The position numbers were made by a program, and so were the translations under genes. Shown one piece after another: positions 27,801 through 43,000 of a stretch of DNA of 64,000 bases; positions within the stretch are counted from its first letter, which is position 1, and each line of letters begins with the position of its first letter. The DNA is from Pardosa pseudoannulata (taxonomy: Eukaryota; Arthropoda; Arachnida; Araneae; Lycosidae), in the NCBI GenBank assembly GCA_032207245.1, contig CM063503.1, positions 59,926,776-59,990,775 of the forward strand, given 5' to 3'. A model generated the notes under the pieces. That model was given only the letters and a program-made list of their open reading frames with translations, was not told where the DNA came from and ran no database searches.

Positions 27801-30800
27801 TAAGTTTCTCCATTTATTTATTTATTTTTAAAGTTTAATAAAAGGGCTTTTAATTTTGAAAAATCGGATGATACAACGATTTTTTAATTTTTAAAATTTT
27901 TGAGGAATTTATCGAATACAACTATGTTTTATATGATTTTGGCTATCATGTGTCGTTTTTTAGTTCTAAGAAAAATACTTAAGTACAAAGAGGAATTAAG
28001 CTTTCAGGATAACTTAATATCCATTTAAGAGAAACATTATAAAGCATACAATATGCCTAAATTTTTCTCTTGCTTTATGTCTGAACTCTTTATCCAATGA
28101 TATTCTGTATGAACGTATTGTGATTGAATTGCATCGATACATTGAATTATTGTCTATAATTTAACGTTATATTAAAAGAAATTGCTGTTGATAACTTTAT
28201 CTTAGAAATTATTTGTTATTAAGATTTTACTTTTTTTTGTAAGAAAATTTGTTATGAAAAAATTTGAAAGGCTGTGGGTTATCCATATAGCATTATACTA
28301 CAAGTGGACGTATATTACTGATTTAGTATGTGTAGTATGGTAATATCCACTAAAACTTTTATCATTGTAAAAATTTACTCGGAATTATTTTGTAAAGTAT
28401 GTATGGAGACATAATTATGGAAAAATATAAATTTTATCTAGGTTCACGTGCCAGAATTTACTCAACTAAAGCAGTGCGAAAACGAATTGGCATTGTTAGA
28501 GGAACTATGGAAGTATATAGCCACCGTCAAAATACAACTTCACCACTGGGAGGAGACTCCATGGACAAAGGTGGATTTAGATGCCCTGGAGATGCAATGT
28601 AAAGCATACATGAGAGACATAAAGTCTATGGACAAAGAAATGCGATCTTGGGATAATTTTCTGTGGTTACAGGAAACAATTAAAAATATATTGGTGGCAC
28701 TGAGAGCTATTCATCAACTTCGGAATCCGGCTATTAAAGAAAGACATTGGACGCAATTATCTACCGCAACGCAGGTGAGTCTAATATCCAATATATTTAC
28801 AACTGAAATTCTCGGGGGAGAAATGATAACTCACATTAAATTGTTCAGTGTCTTATAATTCCAGTAAATGTTGATTTTATTAATTTTCCTCTGAAGAACA
28901 TTTTTAAGGAGAGTATTACGTACAAAAAATGTTTAGCAATAAGTTTTCCAATTTGAAATATATAATAGTACATATTGTATGAAAATATAAATCTGTTTAT
29001 CGCTAAATTACAATAATGGGGATTTTGGTGTTTTAACCCCGAGATCTTCATTATTGCATCGTAAAAATCCAATTGTAATAAATATGGTCTGACGAAGATG
29101 TGCGTAACCGTGGAATTCTGTGCCCTAAATTCCTGATCATCTGTCCCTCATGAGGCACAATGTGTGACGAATAGGTGAATGTTTTGTAGAGTGACATTTA
29201 ACAACGAATATTAATTTTATTATCTAATACATTGAATGATAAACTTAGTACACTCAAACCTGTTTTTGTGCGGTGGATAGGGACCGCATAAAAAAAAACA
29301 TAAAAAAAGTCTCACGTTTAAAATAGCTCAAAACCTTACGAAATAATTAGTACATACCTGGAATTTCGCCAAACGTTTTGGAATCTGATTTAAAAAATAC
29401 ACTTGCGAACATTTTTAAATATTTTATTTACATATTATGTGATTATTTTACACATACAAAACTTTTCAAAATGTATAAACATTATCCTTCGCAGTCTGAC
29501 AATACGCGAACTTTCCTGTGATAAACTGGTTCAAAATCGCTTTCGTCACTTGAAGATACTATCTCGCACTCGTTTAGAGTTGACTTTTTTTTCAGGTACC
29601 ATATAGTCAGTGATTAGTTTTTGCGACGACTGTTGTTTCACTAGACGCTTGTATATGTCCCGGTAGCCAGATATGTACGACTGAAGCTCCTTTTGGAATT
29701 TTGAAGTTCTTTCAGAATTGGCATCGATTGCAAGAAAATGACATTCTAATTTATGACAGAGTTGGAGTCCTGCATAGATTTTATCTGCTGTCATATGATC
29801 GGGTTCTTCTTGCCCATCAGTAACATCTGTTACGTAATTTATAATTTCATCTTCCCTTACGGTGTCATCCTGAATCATTTCGACAAGATCATTTTCACTA
29901 AAACTATTAAACACATCTCATTATTGATAACTTCGATAACTTCGTCAATTATGTTCAATTTGATTGAAATTTTTATTTACCGCACAAAAAAAAAAGCATA
30001 AAAAATCGCACAAAAAAATTGCACAAAAAAAGACCGCACAAAAACAGGTTTGAGTGTATGTTTCTTGAGCTACTTCTATTACCGTTATTTATCCTCTGAT
30101 TAAATCTAGAAAGATAATCCATTTCGAACTGACGTAACCGATTTTGAAAAACAATAACATTAAACCTTTATGATTTTTACCTTTATCCTAAAATCAATGA
30201 CATTTTTTAGGGATATGTTATCTAAACATATCATACACGTAATCCAAAATATATACACTCAAACATATACATGTCGAATTGATGTATGGATATCTGTAAT
30301 GTACTATAAAATCTGGTTATCTTTCTAGAATTAAGGATATTAAATTTCATAATTGATATGAAACAATATTAATTAAGAAATACCTTGGGTTTATATTTTT
30401 AGAGGTGGCAACAATTTATAAAGTTACTCATTTTATGCTTTTAGGTCCCGCTTTCTGTAGATGAAACGACTCCGTTGGGTGAGTTGCTGTCACTGGAATT
30501 ACATCGTTTTGAGGACGTTGTAGAAGGAATAGTGGAACGGGCATCTAAAGAGCTTGCAACAGAGCGAATACTTGCTGAATTAGAGGCTACATGGGCCGCT
30601 ATATTATTCGAAAAAGCTGCTCATCCAAGGACAGGGCATGCTCTTCTTCATATCTCCGATGCATTAGTTGCAACACTTGAAGACAACCAGGTAAATGAAC
30701 CTTTCATCCTGTGCCTGTGCACTGATTGTATTTTTAGAAGATTTTGACTAATTTAAAGATATTTTAAGTTTCAAGTTTCAAATTTGATCAATTTACTTGA

Positions 30801-33384
30801 TCAAAGGTATTATTTTTCCTTATTGTGTACACGAGTATCTGGGTAACAGACTAAGACTCAAATTTGCGCATGTCTCTAACAAGATATTATCCAGATTGAT
30901 AATCATTTGGTTTATAACAGTAGGAAGCCCAGGGCTCTTGTTCATTCAAAGCCCTACGTGATGATAGTCATACCTTATATGTTTAAGGGCTGGTCTCACA
31001 ACAGTCGTTTAACGGATAACCGCGTTTCACCCATGGCGCCAACCAATGGTGGGACGTGATTCTCTGTTTAAACAGAGATTAATCACGGTTAGTAGTTCAA
31101 CGACTTTGGTGAGATAGGCCCTAAAACTTACTTCTTATCACTAAATATTTGAATATCTAAATCTACCGTGATTGACTTCTATAAAAATGAAATATTATTT
31201 CTGAGAACTGATCTCGAAAGAAACGGTTATGACTTAGAGTATATTCTATGACTTAGGGCCGGTCTCACCAAAGGCATTTAACAGCTAACCGCGGTTAATC
31301 TCTGTTTAAACAGAGAATGGCGCCATGGGTTAATCGCGGTTAGCTGTTAAACGGCTTTGGTGAGACAGGCCCTTAACCCACTGAACGGACGCGTCGACGG
31401 GGGTTCGACAGCGAATTCCTGTTCGAAAACGGACCTGTCGACCCCTTCTCGTTCGCACTCGTATAACACACTTTTGAGGAAAAAAAAATATTGCAAAGCG
31501 ATAATAAATGAAAGAAACTAATTTTGCGTAACGGAACTCCTTTACCTTGCAGGGAAAATAATTTAAAAGTAGCCTGACAACTTTTAAACCGGCAACTCTA
31601 GTATGGTACGGTAAGTTCCGTCTGGAATTTACGAAAAGGGTGACTGTTTTGAAAGGGAAAAAGGTGGGGAGGGTGGTCGGTGGATGGGTTTAAAATAGAA
31701 AAATAATTTAAACTCACTAGATATTGAGCTCAGTTTTAAAGATAAGTTGAAAAAAATAATAACATGCTTTTTTCACAAATTAAGGTCAATGAATTAGAAA
31801 CATGAAATTAGGGTTTTGAACCTACTTATCCACTGTTAGGAGAATGTATACGTTTAGATATAGATTCTGAAAGGTTTTAAAATCCATTTAAATGCATTCT
31901 GAAATAGGACATATACTTCAGATGTACATGTCTTAATATCCTGTGAAGACAAAAAAGACTGGTCAAATACATTTTTTTTATTTTTTTAAATTTATTATTT
32001 TACAGTAAGTTCAGAATTTGAAATATTCTCAAGCTTTAAGGCAACCAGGAAAAATTTTCGAAAATCATTTTGATGGCCCATACACCATTTTCGAAGGCTA
32101 AACATAATATAGTATTTCATTATCTTTTACGGAAGATCTGTCAAGTACGAACTAAAAGCGACATTTCAATATATAGGGAATGTAACAGGATATTCAAGTG
32201 GAAATTAAGTTTGACTTTAATTCTAGTGTTTTTCTTTTATATTCCAACTGACGCCTAATCAGTGCTGAATGTATCAGCTAAGTGTTTGATAAATCTGTAT
32301 ATTAATGCTTATTCTCTTAATTTACTCATTGATTTTTTTATAGGTGCAACTTCAAAATCTGATGTCATCCCGGCATGTAGCCCATTTTGCTGATCGTATA
32401 TCGGAGTGGGCACGTCGATTGTCCCGAGTTGAGTCGGTGGTTGGGGCATGGGTAGAGGTACAAAGATCGTGGGCTCAAATGGAGAGCATCTTTTTGGGGT
32501 CAGAAGATATCAAAGATCAGTTACCTGATGATTGTGAAAGGTGAATAAGCATTTACTGTAATGGAATAAAAACATAGGTACCGTTTTTATAAATAACGAA
32601 CATACGAGTAAAACCTATTGAAAAAAGATATACATTATGTTTGAGTGCAATGAATTTACATAGCCTATTTTCTAAATGTAAAAAATTTGTTATCACAATA
32701 CATAAATAATATGATTATCTCGTTGAAAATTTAAGAGTTGTAATCTTTAGGAACTATCGTAGATTCTTCCCTTTAGAAATTTACCAGATGATGGCTGACT
32801 AGTTAAGCATCTAGTTAATTCGGTCTATCTAGATCCGGACTCAAAGACCGGATGCTAGGCCTCTAGATACTGAAGTAAGCAGATCGAATCCCTACGATTT
32901 TATGGTTACTTGTACCTGTTTGGGACTAACTTGTTGATTGATTGCTGGAGAGCGCTACAGTCTACTGTTTTGCTACACGAGGGTTAATGAGACTGGGAAC
33001 TACTTCTTAATGCCGATTCTGAAAGGGTGCGAACATCCATGCAATCTGTGGGATTCAAGCCAATTAAATCTGGTACCAAAAAGCAGTACCCTACATCTTC
33101 TGCCATCATACGGTGGAACTAGCTTTGAGGAGTAAATGTATTTTAATTAGTTTTCATCTAGGACACTTAACTGTAACCCATCAAATCAAAACCTTTAAGA
33201 ATAATTTTACAATTACTTTTTAAAAAGTTTTAATTTAAACATAATACTAAAAGATTAAGTAAAAATGTAAAATAACATTTTATACCATATAAATGTTTTA
33301 GTGGCATTTACCCCCAACTATATAAGCACTGCCTTTATAAAATTCATTAAATAACTAATGAAGTTCTTTTTAACAGTTGTAATC

Positions 33385-33446
<62 letters not shown>

Positions 33447-33843
33447 GTAATGAGACTGACTTCTCGATAGGGGTTTGCAGTCATGGCCATAAAAATGATA
33501 CCGTTTCAGCTAAAGACCTTTATTAAGATAACTTTGAAGGACGGGTTCCCACTTCATTATAGAGACAAACTGAAGGGCATGAAGTTCTATGTACAAGACA
33601 CTTAACACCTGGGTCAACATCTGTGGGAAAATATCTCTAGAAAAATCTGTCTCCGCTAGCGTAGAAATTTCCCAAATTGTCCGCTAGGGCCATGTAGGTT
33701 TATAATTGGCCAGGCCCCTTCTCTGAGGGCGTAACCTGTAGCCCCAGTGGTCAAACCAGGTCAGGGGTCAAAAAGGGGAATGGAAAATCACGCGGGAATT
33801 TTTACCCTTGATTTAAGTTTTGAAAACCCCTGAGAATTTTCCT

Positions 33844-33898
<55 letters not shown>

Positions 33899-34015
33899 CT
33901 ATATATATATATATATATATATATAACTATATATATATACATATATATATATATAAATATATAGATATATACATATAATATATATATATATATATTAATA
34001 TATATATATACATAC

Positions 34016-34065
<50 letters not shown>

Positions 34066-37000
34066 TATTCTGTTAAATTAAGAGTGTCCCATTTCAGCTG
34101 TCTTCTAAATGTGTCTTTTTTTCTCTGATAGGTTTATGTCTATAGACGCTTCCTTTAAAAGGCTGGTGGGCGTCTTAAGTGCGGAGTCCGAAACCGTTGT
34201 CTCTGTCTCAGATCGAAATGAAGTCCATGATGACCTTGCTCATTTGCAGACTGAACTCGCCCTTTGTGAAAAAGCTCTTGCATCTTATTTAGAAACAAAA
34301 CGAAGAATATTTCCCCGATTTTATTTTGTGTCCTCAGCTGATCTTCTGGACATTTTGTCCAACGGAACTCGACCGCGAATAGTAAGAACCTTATGCTCAA
34401 TCCAATTCTTATTAAACATAAAAAGTAATGGCTGTTGGTGATAAGTGACATCATACCGAAGTGTGAAATAAAGTAAAAATATTTGTGCTACAGTTTTTCT
34501 TTGAAATAGTTTTGTTTGTATGAAAATTTCACAGAATAATAAGATTATTTAATGTTAAAAAATACCCACTTCTTAATAAGCTGTATTACTCTATTTATTT
34601 TTATCGCAAAACCGATGTAAATTATATATGTCGAATCTTAAAATTATCGCAGCGGTAAATGACCCATCTCCAGTTTGATTTCCAGATATTGCTTTTTGAA
34701 ATTACATCAATCCTTAATTTCTAGGTTGTTCGACATTTGCCTAAACTCTTCGATTCCGTGGGCCAGCTACAGTTTACGAATGATGAAGACGATATTGCTG
34801 AAGAGGTTATCAGTCGAGATGGAGAGCACCTTCCTTTGAAAGAACATTGTTCTTGCCGTGGAGCTGTTGAATCTTGGTTATGTCGTTTATTAACTGCCGT
34901 TGGGGCTACACTGAAAGAAGCACTAGCTACAGCACTCAGCACTTACGAAGACGGAAATCGTGAGTCATGGATTTTCGAAAACCCTGCCCAAGTGGCCCTT
35001 ACTGGGACACAGATATGGTGGGCAGCAGAAGTCAGTGCAGCCTTACAACGAGTACGACAAGGTCATGAGATAGCTTTGAAACAGTATCATAAGAAGCAAG
35101 TATGTAATTTTTTTTGCAGTTTTATTAACCAATATCTTCATTACTCAGCCCGTGGATCTGCCCCTCGTCAGATCTGTGTATGCCTGGAAAAGGCGTGCTT
35201 ATTCAGAAAATAGGAACGTTCATTTCCCACGTTAAGTTTGTTTATAAAATATCGACAATCGCGAGATCCTTTGGGAGATATAATATTAAATTAAAGCTTT
35301 AAATTGCGCTGAAAATTCATTTACATTTTTACGAGGATACTAGAAAGTGCAAGAATGTGTACAAAGGAAAACAAATACGAACGACAGCTGATACTACAGA
35401 ATGCAATAGACAACGGATTTCAATTTCCTTCATTTTCATCTATTTCTGTAAGTGAAATTAAACATCTTTGGTGCTCTGCCAACTGGGGTTTAGCATCCAC
35501 TGCCAGACTTTTCAAAACCATTTTAAATAAATTTTCTTATTACTGTTCATAGTAAGTGAAAAATATTTCCCCCGAACAAGAACTCTTGCACTTTTTGTTT
35601 TTAGTCTAGCCGAACAGATAGCGTGGGACGCTATCCTGTGCGGTACAGGTGGCTGGCGCGGGGATTTACTCCTGCAAGTTATGTGACACATAGTGTCATG
35701 GGGATTTACCCGTTTGATTTTATGACTTCTATAACATCAAAAGGGGATTTAAATTGCGTCTTCATGGCCCACAGGTGGTTCACATCTGTGTGTTTGCTGG
35801 AGGTCTTGTTTGTTTTCCACACTTAGGGTCTTTGTAGAGCTTTTTCCCTTAGTACTTTTTGTTTTGGGGAGGCTTATTCCTAGATCTGTTATCCCTATAT
35901 TTTTTACTATATAAAATGATGTTTCTTACTTGTTACTAATATTTTAAATCCACTAATTTGAAATCTCTATTCCTCTGCGTTTTAGATGCAGCAATTACAT
36001 CATCTAATTGGATTATTATTAACCGAATTGACACCTGACTGCCGCCAAAAAGTGATGACTGTGTGCACAATGGATGTCCACGCGAGAGATGTGGTGTCCA
36101 GACTTGTAGCTCAAAAAGTGGAAAATGAATCAGATTTCGCTTGGCAGTCACAGTTACGGCATCGTTGGGAAGACGAAGATTGTCGGGTTCACATATGTGA
36201 TGCCCGTTTCGATTACGCATATGAATACCTTGGTAACACACCAAGACTGGTAGTAACACCTCTTACTGACAGGTTATTTTACATTTTGCTTACAATTTGG
36301 TTTATAACACTTTGGAAGATAGCACTGAATTCCTTCTTTCCATAATTATTTTTTTGTCAAAAGTAAATATTGAACATATTTGACAAATAATTGATGCAAT
36401 TATTCCTAGGGATTCATCAGTGAACTTTGCTGAAACAGGGACTGTTAAAATACAAATAGGCAACCTTCAAGATGTAACCTTTCGTCCTGTGTCTGTGCAC
36501 TGATTATATTTTTAGAATATTTTGTCTAATTTAAAGATATTTTAAGTTTAAAAATTTAAAATTTGATCCATTTACTTGATCAAAGGATATTATTTTTTCC
36601 TTATTGTCCATATGAGTATTTGGACAACATACTAAGACTCAAATTTAAGCATGTCTCTGACATATTATCCAGATTGCTTATCATTTAGTTTATAACACTA
36701 GGAAAAGATAACATTGAAATGCCTTTTTTTGCAATTATTAGTCATATTGCAATCAATCCAAATAATTTATCATCTTTCACAAATATACTTAATGGATGTA
36801 TTTTAAACTGAGTGGGATAGTGCAAATGGATGTGGTAATCGTGTTCGCTGTGGCTGTACGCAGATTATATTTTTAAAGTATTTGCTCAGAACATAATTAT
36901 ATGTTTACTATAAGAAATGCAATATTTGTTTAAATTATAAATTTCATGTACTCCAACGCAGGCCGAACAATTTTACTGATGGGCCGCATGTGCCAGTAGG

Positions 37001-40000
37001 CGACCGTTTGCCCACTCCTGTCCTAACATGTTTAATTAGTTCTTAAATGTGCATTTCAGTAATTATTAAGAGGGTTTCTGTGAGTCTAAGTTATCCTAAC
37101 GTATTCAAGGCTTGATCATAGAAAAAAAGGGGATGACATAATGACAACAATTAATTTTCGGCGATTTGTTAGAAATTGCTAGAATGGTATATAATGGCAT
37201 ATATGATAAATAAATCTCTTTTCTTTATTTGAAAGGTTTAACTAAACTCTTTTTCATTAGATGCTCTATATCTTTAACTCAGTCTTTGAAAGTAAAAACA
37301 GAGACAATGAAAGATTTAGGACTAGCCTTAGACATATTAGTTTATGTATTTAATTGTTTTGAACAAATCATTGTAGAAGTCCCAGCTGGCATGGCAGATT
37401 CTGGAAGAACAAAGACAGTGAAAAGCTAAGAACGAGATTTAGGCACATTAGTTATGTATTTAACTGATATGAACAAATGGATTTCTAGTCATGTTATTTA
37501 AGGATGAATGTTACAGGAAAACATAATGTTTGACTAATTCTTAAATGTGCAATTCAGTATTCATTAAGACATTTTCTATGAGTTTAAGGTATCGTAGCGT
37601 ATTCAACGCTCGACCACTAAAATCAATGAAAAAGGAGATTATATGATGACGATACTTTATTTTTGTTGATGTAAAACTCCACTTTCTGGGACGCTATGCT
37701 AGCGTGGGACCTGCCTACCTACTTAACTGGGACAGGTGTGTTCGGTCGTATCTGGCATGCATAACCAAAATAATTCCTCCAAAGCTTAGACGGTCAACAC
37801 AAATTTATTTGCAAAATTGACGAAAATGGAAGTGGAACAAAATAATATATATTGAGTCTAGGTGTCTCAGAGCCTGACGTAAGCAGATCAGATGGTAGAG
37901 CGTTCTATATCAAAAAATAAAAACGGCGTAGAATTCTCGCCTTCCAAACACAGAGATCTCTCGAGGTCGCAAGCTCTATCTCGACTCCTAGAACTCAACT
38001 GAACTCCCCGCAGATCTACTAAATGCGTATTTTTACGTGACCCGCGCTCCAGTGACAGACTGCAAAAAAGGTAAAAATACGTTGCCTGCCTGCGAAGTTT
38101 TAACTCTCGACTACAGAAAATCAATAAAGAGGAGATTACATAATGACGATACTTCATTTTTGTTGATTTGTTGAAAACTGTTAAAATGGTGTATAATGGT
38201 ATAAGATAAATAATTTTTTTTTTAATTTATTTAAAAATTTTTTTTTTACTTGAAAAGTTTAACTGATCTCTCTTTCATTAGATGCTTTATAACCTTAACT
38301 CAGTCCTTGAAACTAATGATTGGAGGAGCCCCAACTGGCCCGGCAGGTACCGGAAAAACAGAAACAGTGAAAGATTTAGGACGAGCTTTAGGCACATTAG
38401 TTTATGTATTTAACTGTTCTGAACAAATGGATTACCGGTCATGTGCAAATATATACAAAGGACTAGCTCAAACTGGAGCTTGGGGCTGCTTTGATGAATT
38501 TAATCGGATATCTGTAGAAGTACTGTCTGTCGTTGCTGTACAGGTGAGTACACAATAATAAATAACGAAAAACCTACTGTAGATGTATGAATTCCAAGGC
38601 AAACATAGTACTTTTCGATCTGAAAAATCTTCATTACAGTAGCCAATTTTTGATTAAATATTGAATAAAAATTTCCGCTCTGTTTAGAATAATATTTTCC
38701 TAGATCTTTAATAAGGGTATAACTTTATGAAATTAACTAGTTTTGTTACAGGAAGTAATAAAAATAAACTTAAAAATAAAATATTCACTCTAAGTGGAAA
38801 AGATAGAAATCTACTAATACGTAAGATAACATTTGAAATACGTAAGCAACAGACTAATGTTTTATATCAAATATGTGGTCATTTAACTATCATTTTTATT
38901 CTGAAAACTAAAATTATATTAATATCAGCAATATATTTCAGTTTATATTGCTGATATACTAGCAAAATAGATGTAAGTTTGTTAAATTTTTAGGCTCTAA
39001 GAGTATTTATTTTTTTTTTAAATTTAAAATATCACATAAGTTTAAAGTTTTAGTTTGCTGAATAAATCACACATTTTACTTTAATTTTATGTAAAAATTA
39101 AGTTGTGAATATTAATATTCCAAAGTTAATCTTCAGAGTAAGTAAATTTTACTTTTTTCATTTAGTATATGTTTCTTTTGTTTAAAAATTATACTACATA
39201 AAATGACAAAAATAAGTAATTTTTTAAAAGTTATAGTGTTGTTAAATAACTAGTGAAAAAATCTCTCTAAAGAGAGCAGGACATTTTAGAGTATGATGAA
39301 TCGAAAAAAGGCTGTTAAAATAAACTCTTTTATTCTCGAAAGGTCTCCTTAATGTAAGTATTTTCTTATTAATATTATAATTTTAATAATGAGTTATAAT
39401 CGTACTTTCTTGAGTTCAAATCTACGATCCATCACTGATGTTTAAACTATTACGTAAATTTGAATATTATACTGTATTGGTAGCATGACTTTAATCTACC
39501 TTGAATATCTGCTGGAAATGAATATAAAATACTTGTTTAATTTGAAACATAATTGAGAAAAATGACATAGCTATATATAAATATGAATTTTTTTGCTTTA
39601 AGGTAAAATGTGTACAAGATGCTCTTCGGGCTCATAAACCTTCATTGTGCCTATTAGGAGATGACGTTCCTTTAAAAAGATCTCTAGGAATATTTATCAC
39701 GATGAATCCTGGTTATGCCGGAAGAACGGAGTTACCCGAGAATCTTAAAACTCTGTTCAGGTAATAATTTCCTCGTCTCATTTATCCCGCATGAATCTTT
39801 GAATAAAAATTTTAATGTGATGAACTCCTTTATTGAACGCACTTATGCTGTTATTTTACCCATTTTAAAATACATGGGGTCATCAAAAAGTAAGGTGGAA
39901 AGGACGATATTCCTGGTGTTTTTTCTGTTAAAGTAAAATTAGTATTTTGCGGTAATTCTAATATCTGCGGTCGGCAATTGTGTAGAGTTTTAGCCACCCA

Positions 40001-43000
40001 CTACCTTTAGTTGTAAAATTAATAAAAATGGCGACTCATTTAGAAAACTGGTCTCGCAGAGATATACACTCAGTTATTTGATTTCTGTAAGTGAAACATG
40101 TGACTGCTGCTTAAAATAACCGACAGTGGGTAGAGGTTCAAGGAGAGATTGTAATGTCTTGTCAGTATGTCGCATAATGGTGTTGAAACCACAATGCTGT
40201 TGGAGCAGTTTTGCTTGAACATCATCATCCGACATCACTACTGACCAGATTCTCGCTCCAAGTGACTTTCACTTCTTTCCTTACTTGAAGGAGCTACTTG
40301 GAGGCCAACGATTCACTTAACACGAGGCAAGGGAACATTTTGCAACAATATGCTTGAACATGGATAAACAGGAATTTTACAAGGAGAGAATATTCAAACT
40401 CATCCCACGAAGCGACTCGTACCCAAACCAGTAGAGGCTATGTCGAAAAATAACCTCGTGTATGTACTATCAGCTGGCTGTATTAGTTAGGCTGTATTAA
40501 TTAGTACTAAATAAAATGTACACTTTTCAGGCTTTATAACCTTACTTTTTGATCATCCCCCGTATTTTAGTTCGTAAAGTATCCTTCCTAGCTTCATTCT
40601 TGCACGGAAAGAAATCTAGTTTTCAATTGTTTCCCCAATAAAGGATTCTGTATATATTTAATATAAGTATCTGATTTTAATTTTTACATAAATACACACA
40701 CTCATATATGTATAGCATTTAGAGGGTTGACTCCAATTATAATAATTTTTTTTCAGACCATGTGCTATGGTTGCTCCAGATATTCAACTTATCTGTGAGA
40801 TTTTACTTGTGGCAGAAGGTTTTGTAGAAGCTCGAAGTTTGGGTCAGAAATTCACAACCCTTTATTCTTTATGTAAACAACTATTGAGCCCTCAACATCA
40901 CTATGACTGGGGATTAAGAGCCATAAAATCTGTTCTTATTGTGGCAGGATCTCTTAAAAGAGCCTCTCCTGCATCTCCGGAGGAACATGTGAGTACTTTT
41001 GTAAACAGTGAAACATTTTTGAGATGTGAATGAATTTTAGAAAGGTAATGAATGTTTGGCTATATAAGAGCATGCGCAACTTCTCGGCAATGAGAATGAA
41101 AAAAATTTGGTAAAATGCTTACAAGAACTTTTTAAAAAAGTTTTACTCTCTACAAAATTGATAGAAATGCAAGAACACCAACAGGTAGCGTAATGTACAG
41201 GAGAGCTGAATAATATAGATGCCCGGGGTAAGACAGAATGCACGTGGGAAGCATGAGGAAATGCGAAAAACAAACCCAAGCAAGGATTATGTAAAATGAA
41301 CTAGTAGAGTAGGCTCAATGGTATACGAGAAAGATCTGTATTTTGATTTCTGTATGTTTGTATTTGATTTATTTAACGTAGAAAATTATTAAAATAAGAG
41401 TTAACCGTAAAAAGGGACTGATTATTCAGTTTTGCCAAATTAAGCCACCTCAACCACGAACAGTAGTGAAAGTGAAGACGGATTTTTGAGGAGTTAAAAC
41501 TTTTGAAGAAGTTGAAAAAAAAGCGCATGGTCCTTGATCGATCCAGTTAATTGAACAATCCTGTTAATCGGAGTCTGGATAATCTACTCTCTACTGTGTA
41601 TTGAAAAACTTTATTTTAGAGTACTGTATTTCTGTATCATAACAAATAAATCTATTATCTCAATATACTTAGTGTAGCCCGACCACAAATGAGTACAGGC
41701 TATCGTTTTATAATTGCTAGAGAAATACTTGATTTCATATTTTTTTCTTTTACTCTCAGTTTCGTAAAAAATTAGATTTGAGATCTTTCTTATGTTCATT
41801 AGAAATGATTCAGGCATTAGTGGAACAGTAATTGCTTCTGAAGGACTACTTTGATCTCAAAATAGTATATTGATATGCTTAATACCTGCAGTAGTTTACA
41901 TTTTAACTTTATATTTCAGATTCTGATGTTAGCGTTGAGGGATTTTAATTTACCTAAAATTGTTAGTGAGGACGTTGGAGTATTTTTGGGTCTTATTGGT
42001 GATTTATTTCCTGCGCTCGATGTGCCCAGAAAAAAGAATCCTACTTTGGAAAAGTCGGTTCGAGAAGCTATAGCTGATCTCAAGTTGCAAGCAGAAGACA
42101 ACTTCGTGTTGAAGGTAAAATTCAGATTTATAAAACTTCGATAAAAATTCGAATGAACATGTTTTTAAATTACAGGATATGCATTGAATTTATAATGGGA
42201 GCTTTTATTATCTCACACACTTTAAAATTATGTTTAATACTGAATGATGCATTTTGGTATGTTTTACATCATAATGTGGCCAAAATAAATGTGGAGGTAT
42301 GTAAACGATTGTACTGTTCTAAAATTATCCACTTGGATTATTATGATACATTTCTAAGTTAAAATGATGAGAAGTCAAAAGCACTTCTACATAAAAAAAT
42401 GTTTTAACTTTTATATTCCATATTTAATAGTTTATTACTCTACAAGAATATTATCAGCAGAGTTTTTTAAATCATTATAATTTTTAAAGCAGATACTTTC
42501 TTTAAAAATATTACGTTTGATATTTTAATACTTATCAATCAAAGTAAGTAAATTTTGGCTCATTATTAATGACATTTGAAAAATATACCATAACATTTAA
42601 CATGAACGTAATAAATAAAATTTAATGAAGGTTAAAATCTTATGCATACTGTAGCAAACAGTTAAATAATCTAAATTCTACTAAGATGAAAAATTTAACT
42701 AAGCAAGAGAAATTTCTTAATTCCTGAGGATAACACACAACAATTGTATCTTATTTGTGGGGTATCCATGTTCATTTCTAACATATTAGCTTATTCATGT
42801 TGAGTAACAATCATAATTATTTTTCTCCTAATTATTGTACTACATTTATTGGCCCTAAATCAACTACTTTTATTTATTTATTTTGTGTGCATGCAAGAAA
42901 ACGTGTACTATGTATGTGTTAGAGAATTTAAGCAGTATGTTATATTTTATCTATAATAGAAAAAACGCGTGGGTATTATTAACCTGAGGCTTATACAAAG

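Noticed and set aside
31376..31450. Possible piggyBac end (TTAACCCACTGAACGG) after the Harbinger-like MITE
   Set aside because: No matching right end with TTAA was found; the GTCGAC-rich inverted words are too short to call.
33802..34023. 73-aa ORF on the - strand rich in Tyr and Ile
   Set aside because: Translation of the TA array.
34155..34454. 99-aa ORF antisense to exon 18
   Set aside because: Shadow of a strongly conserved + strand exon.
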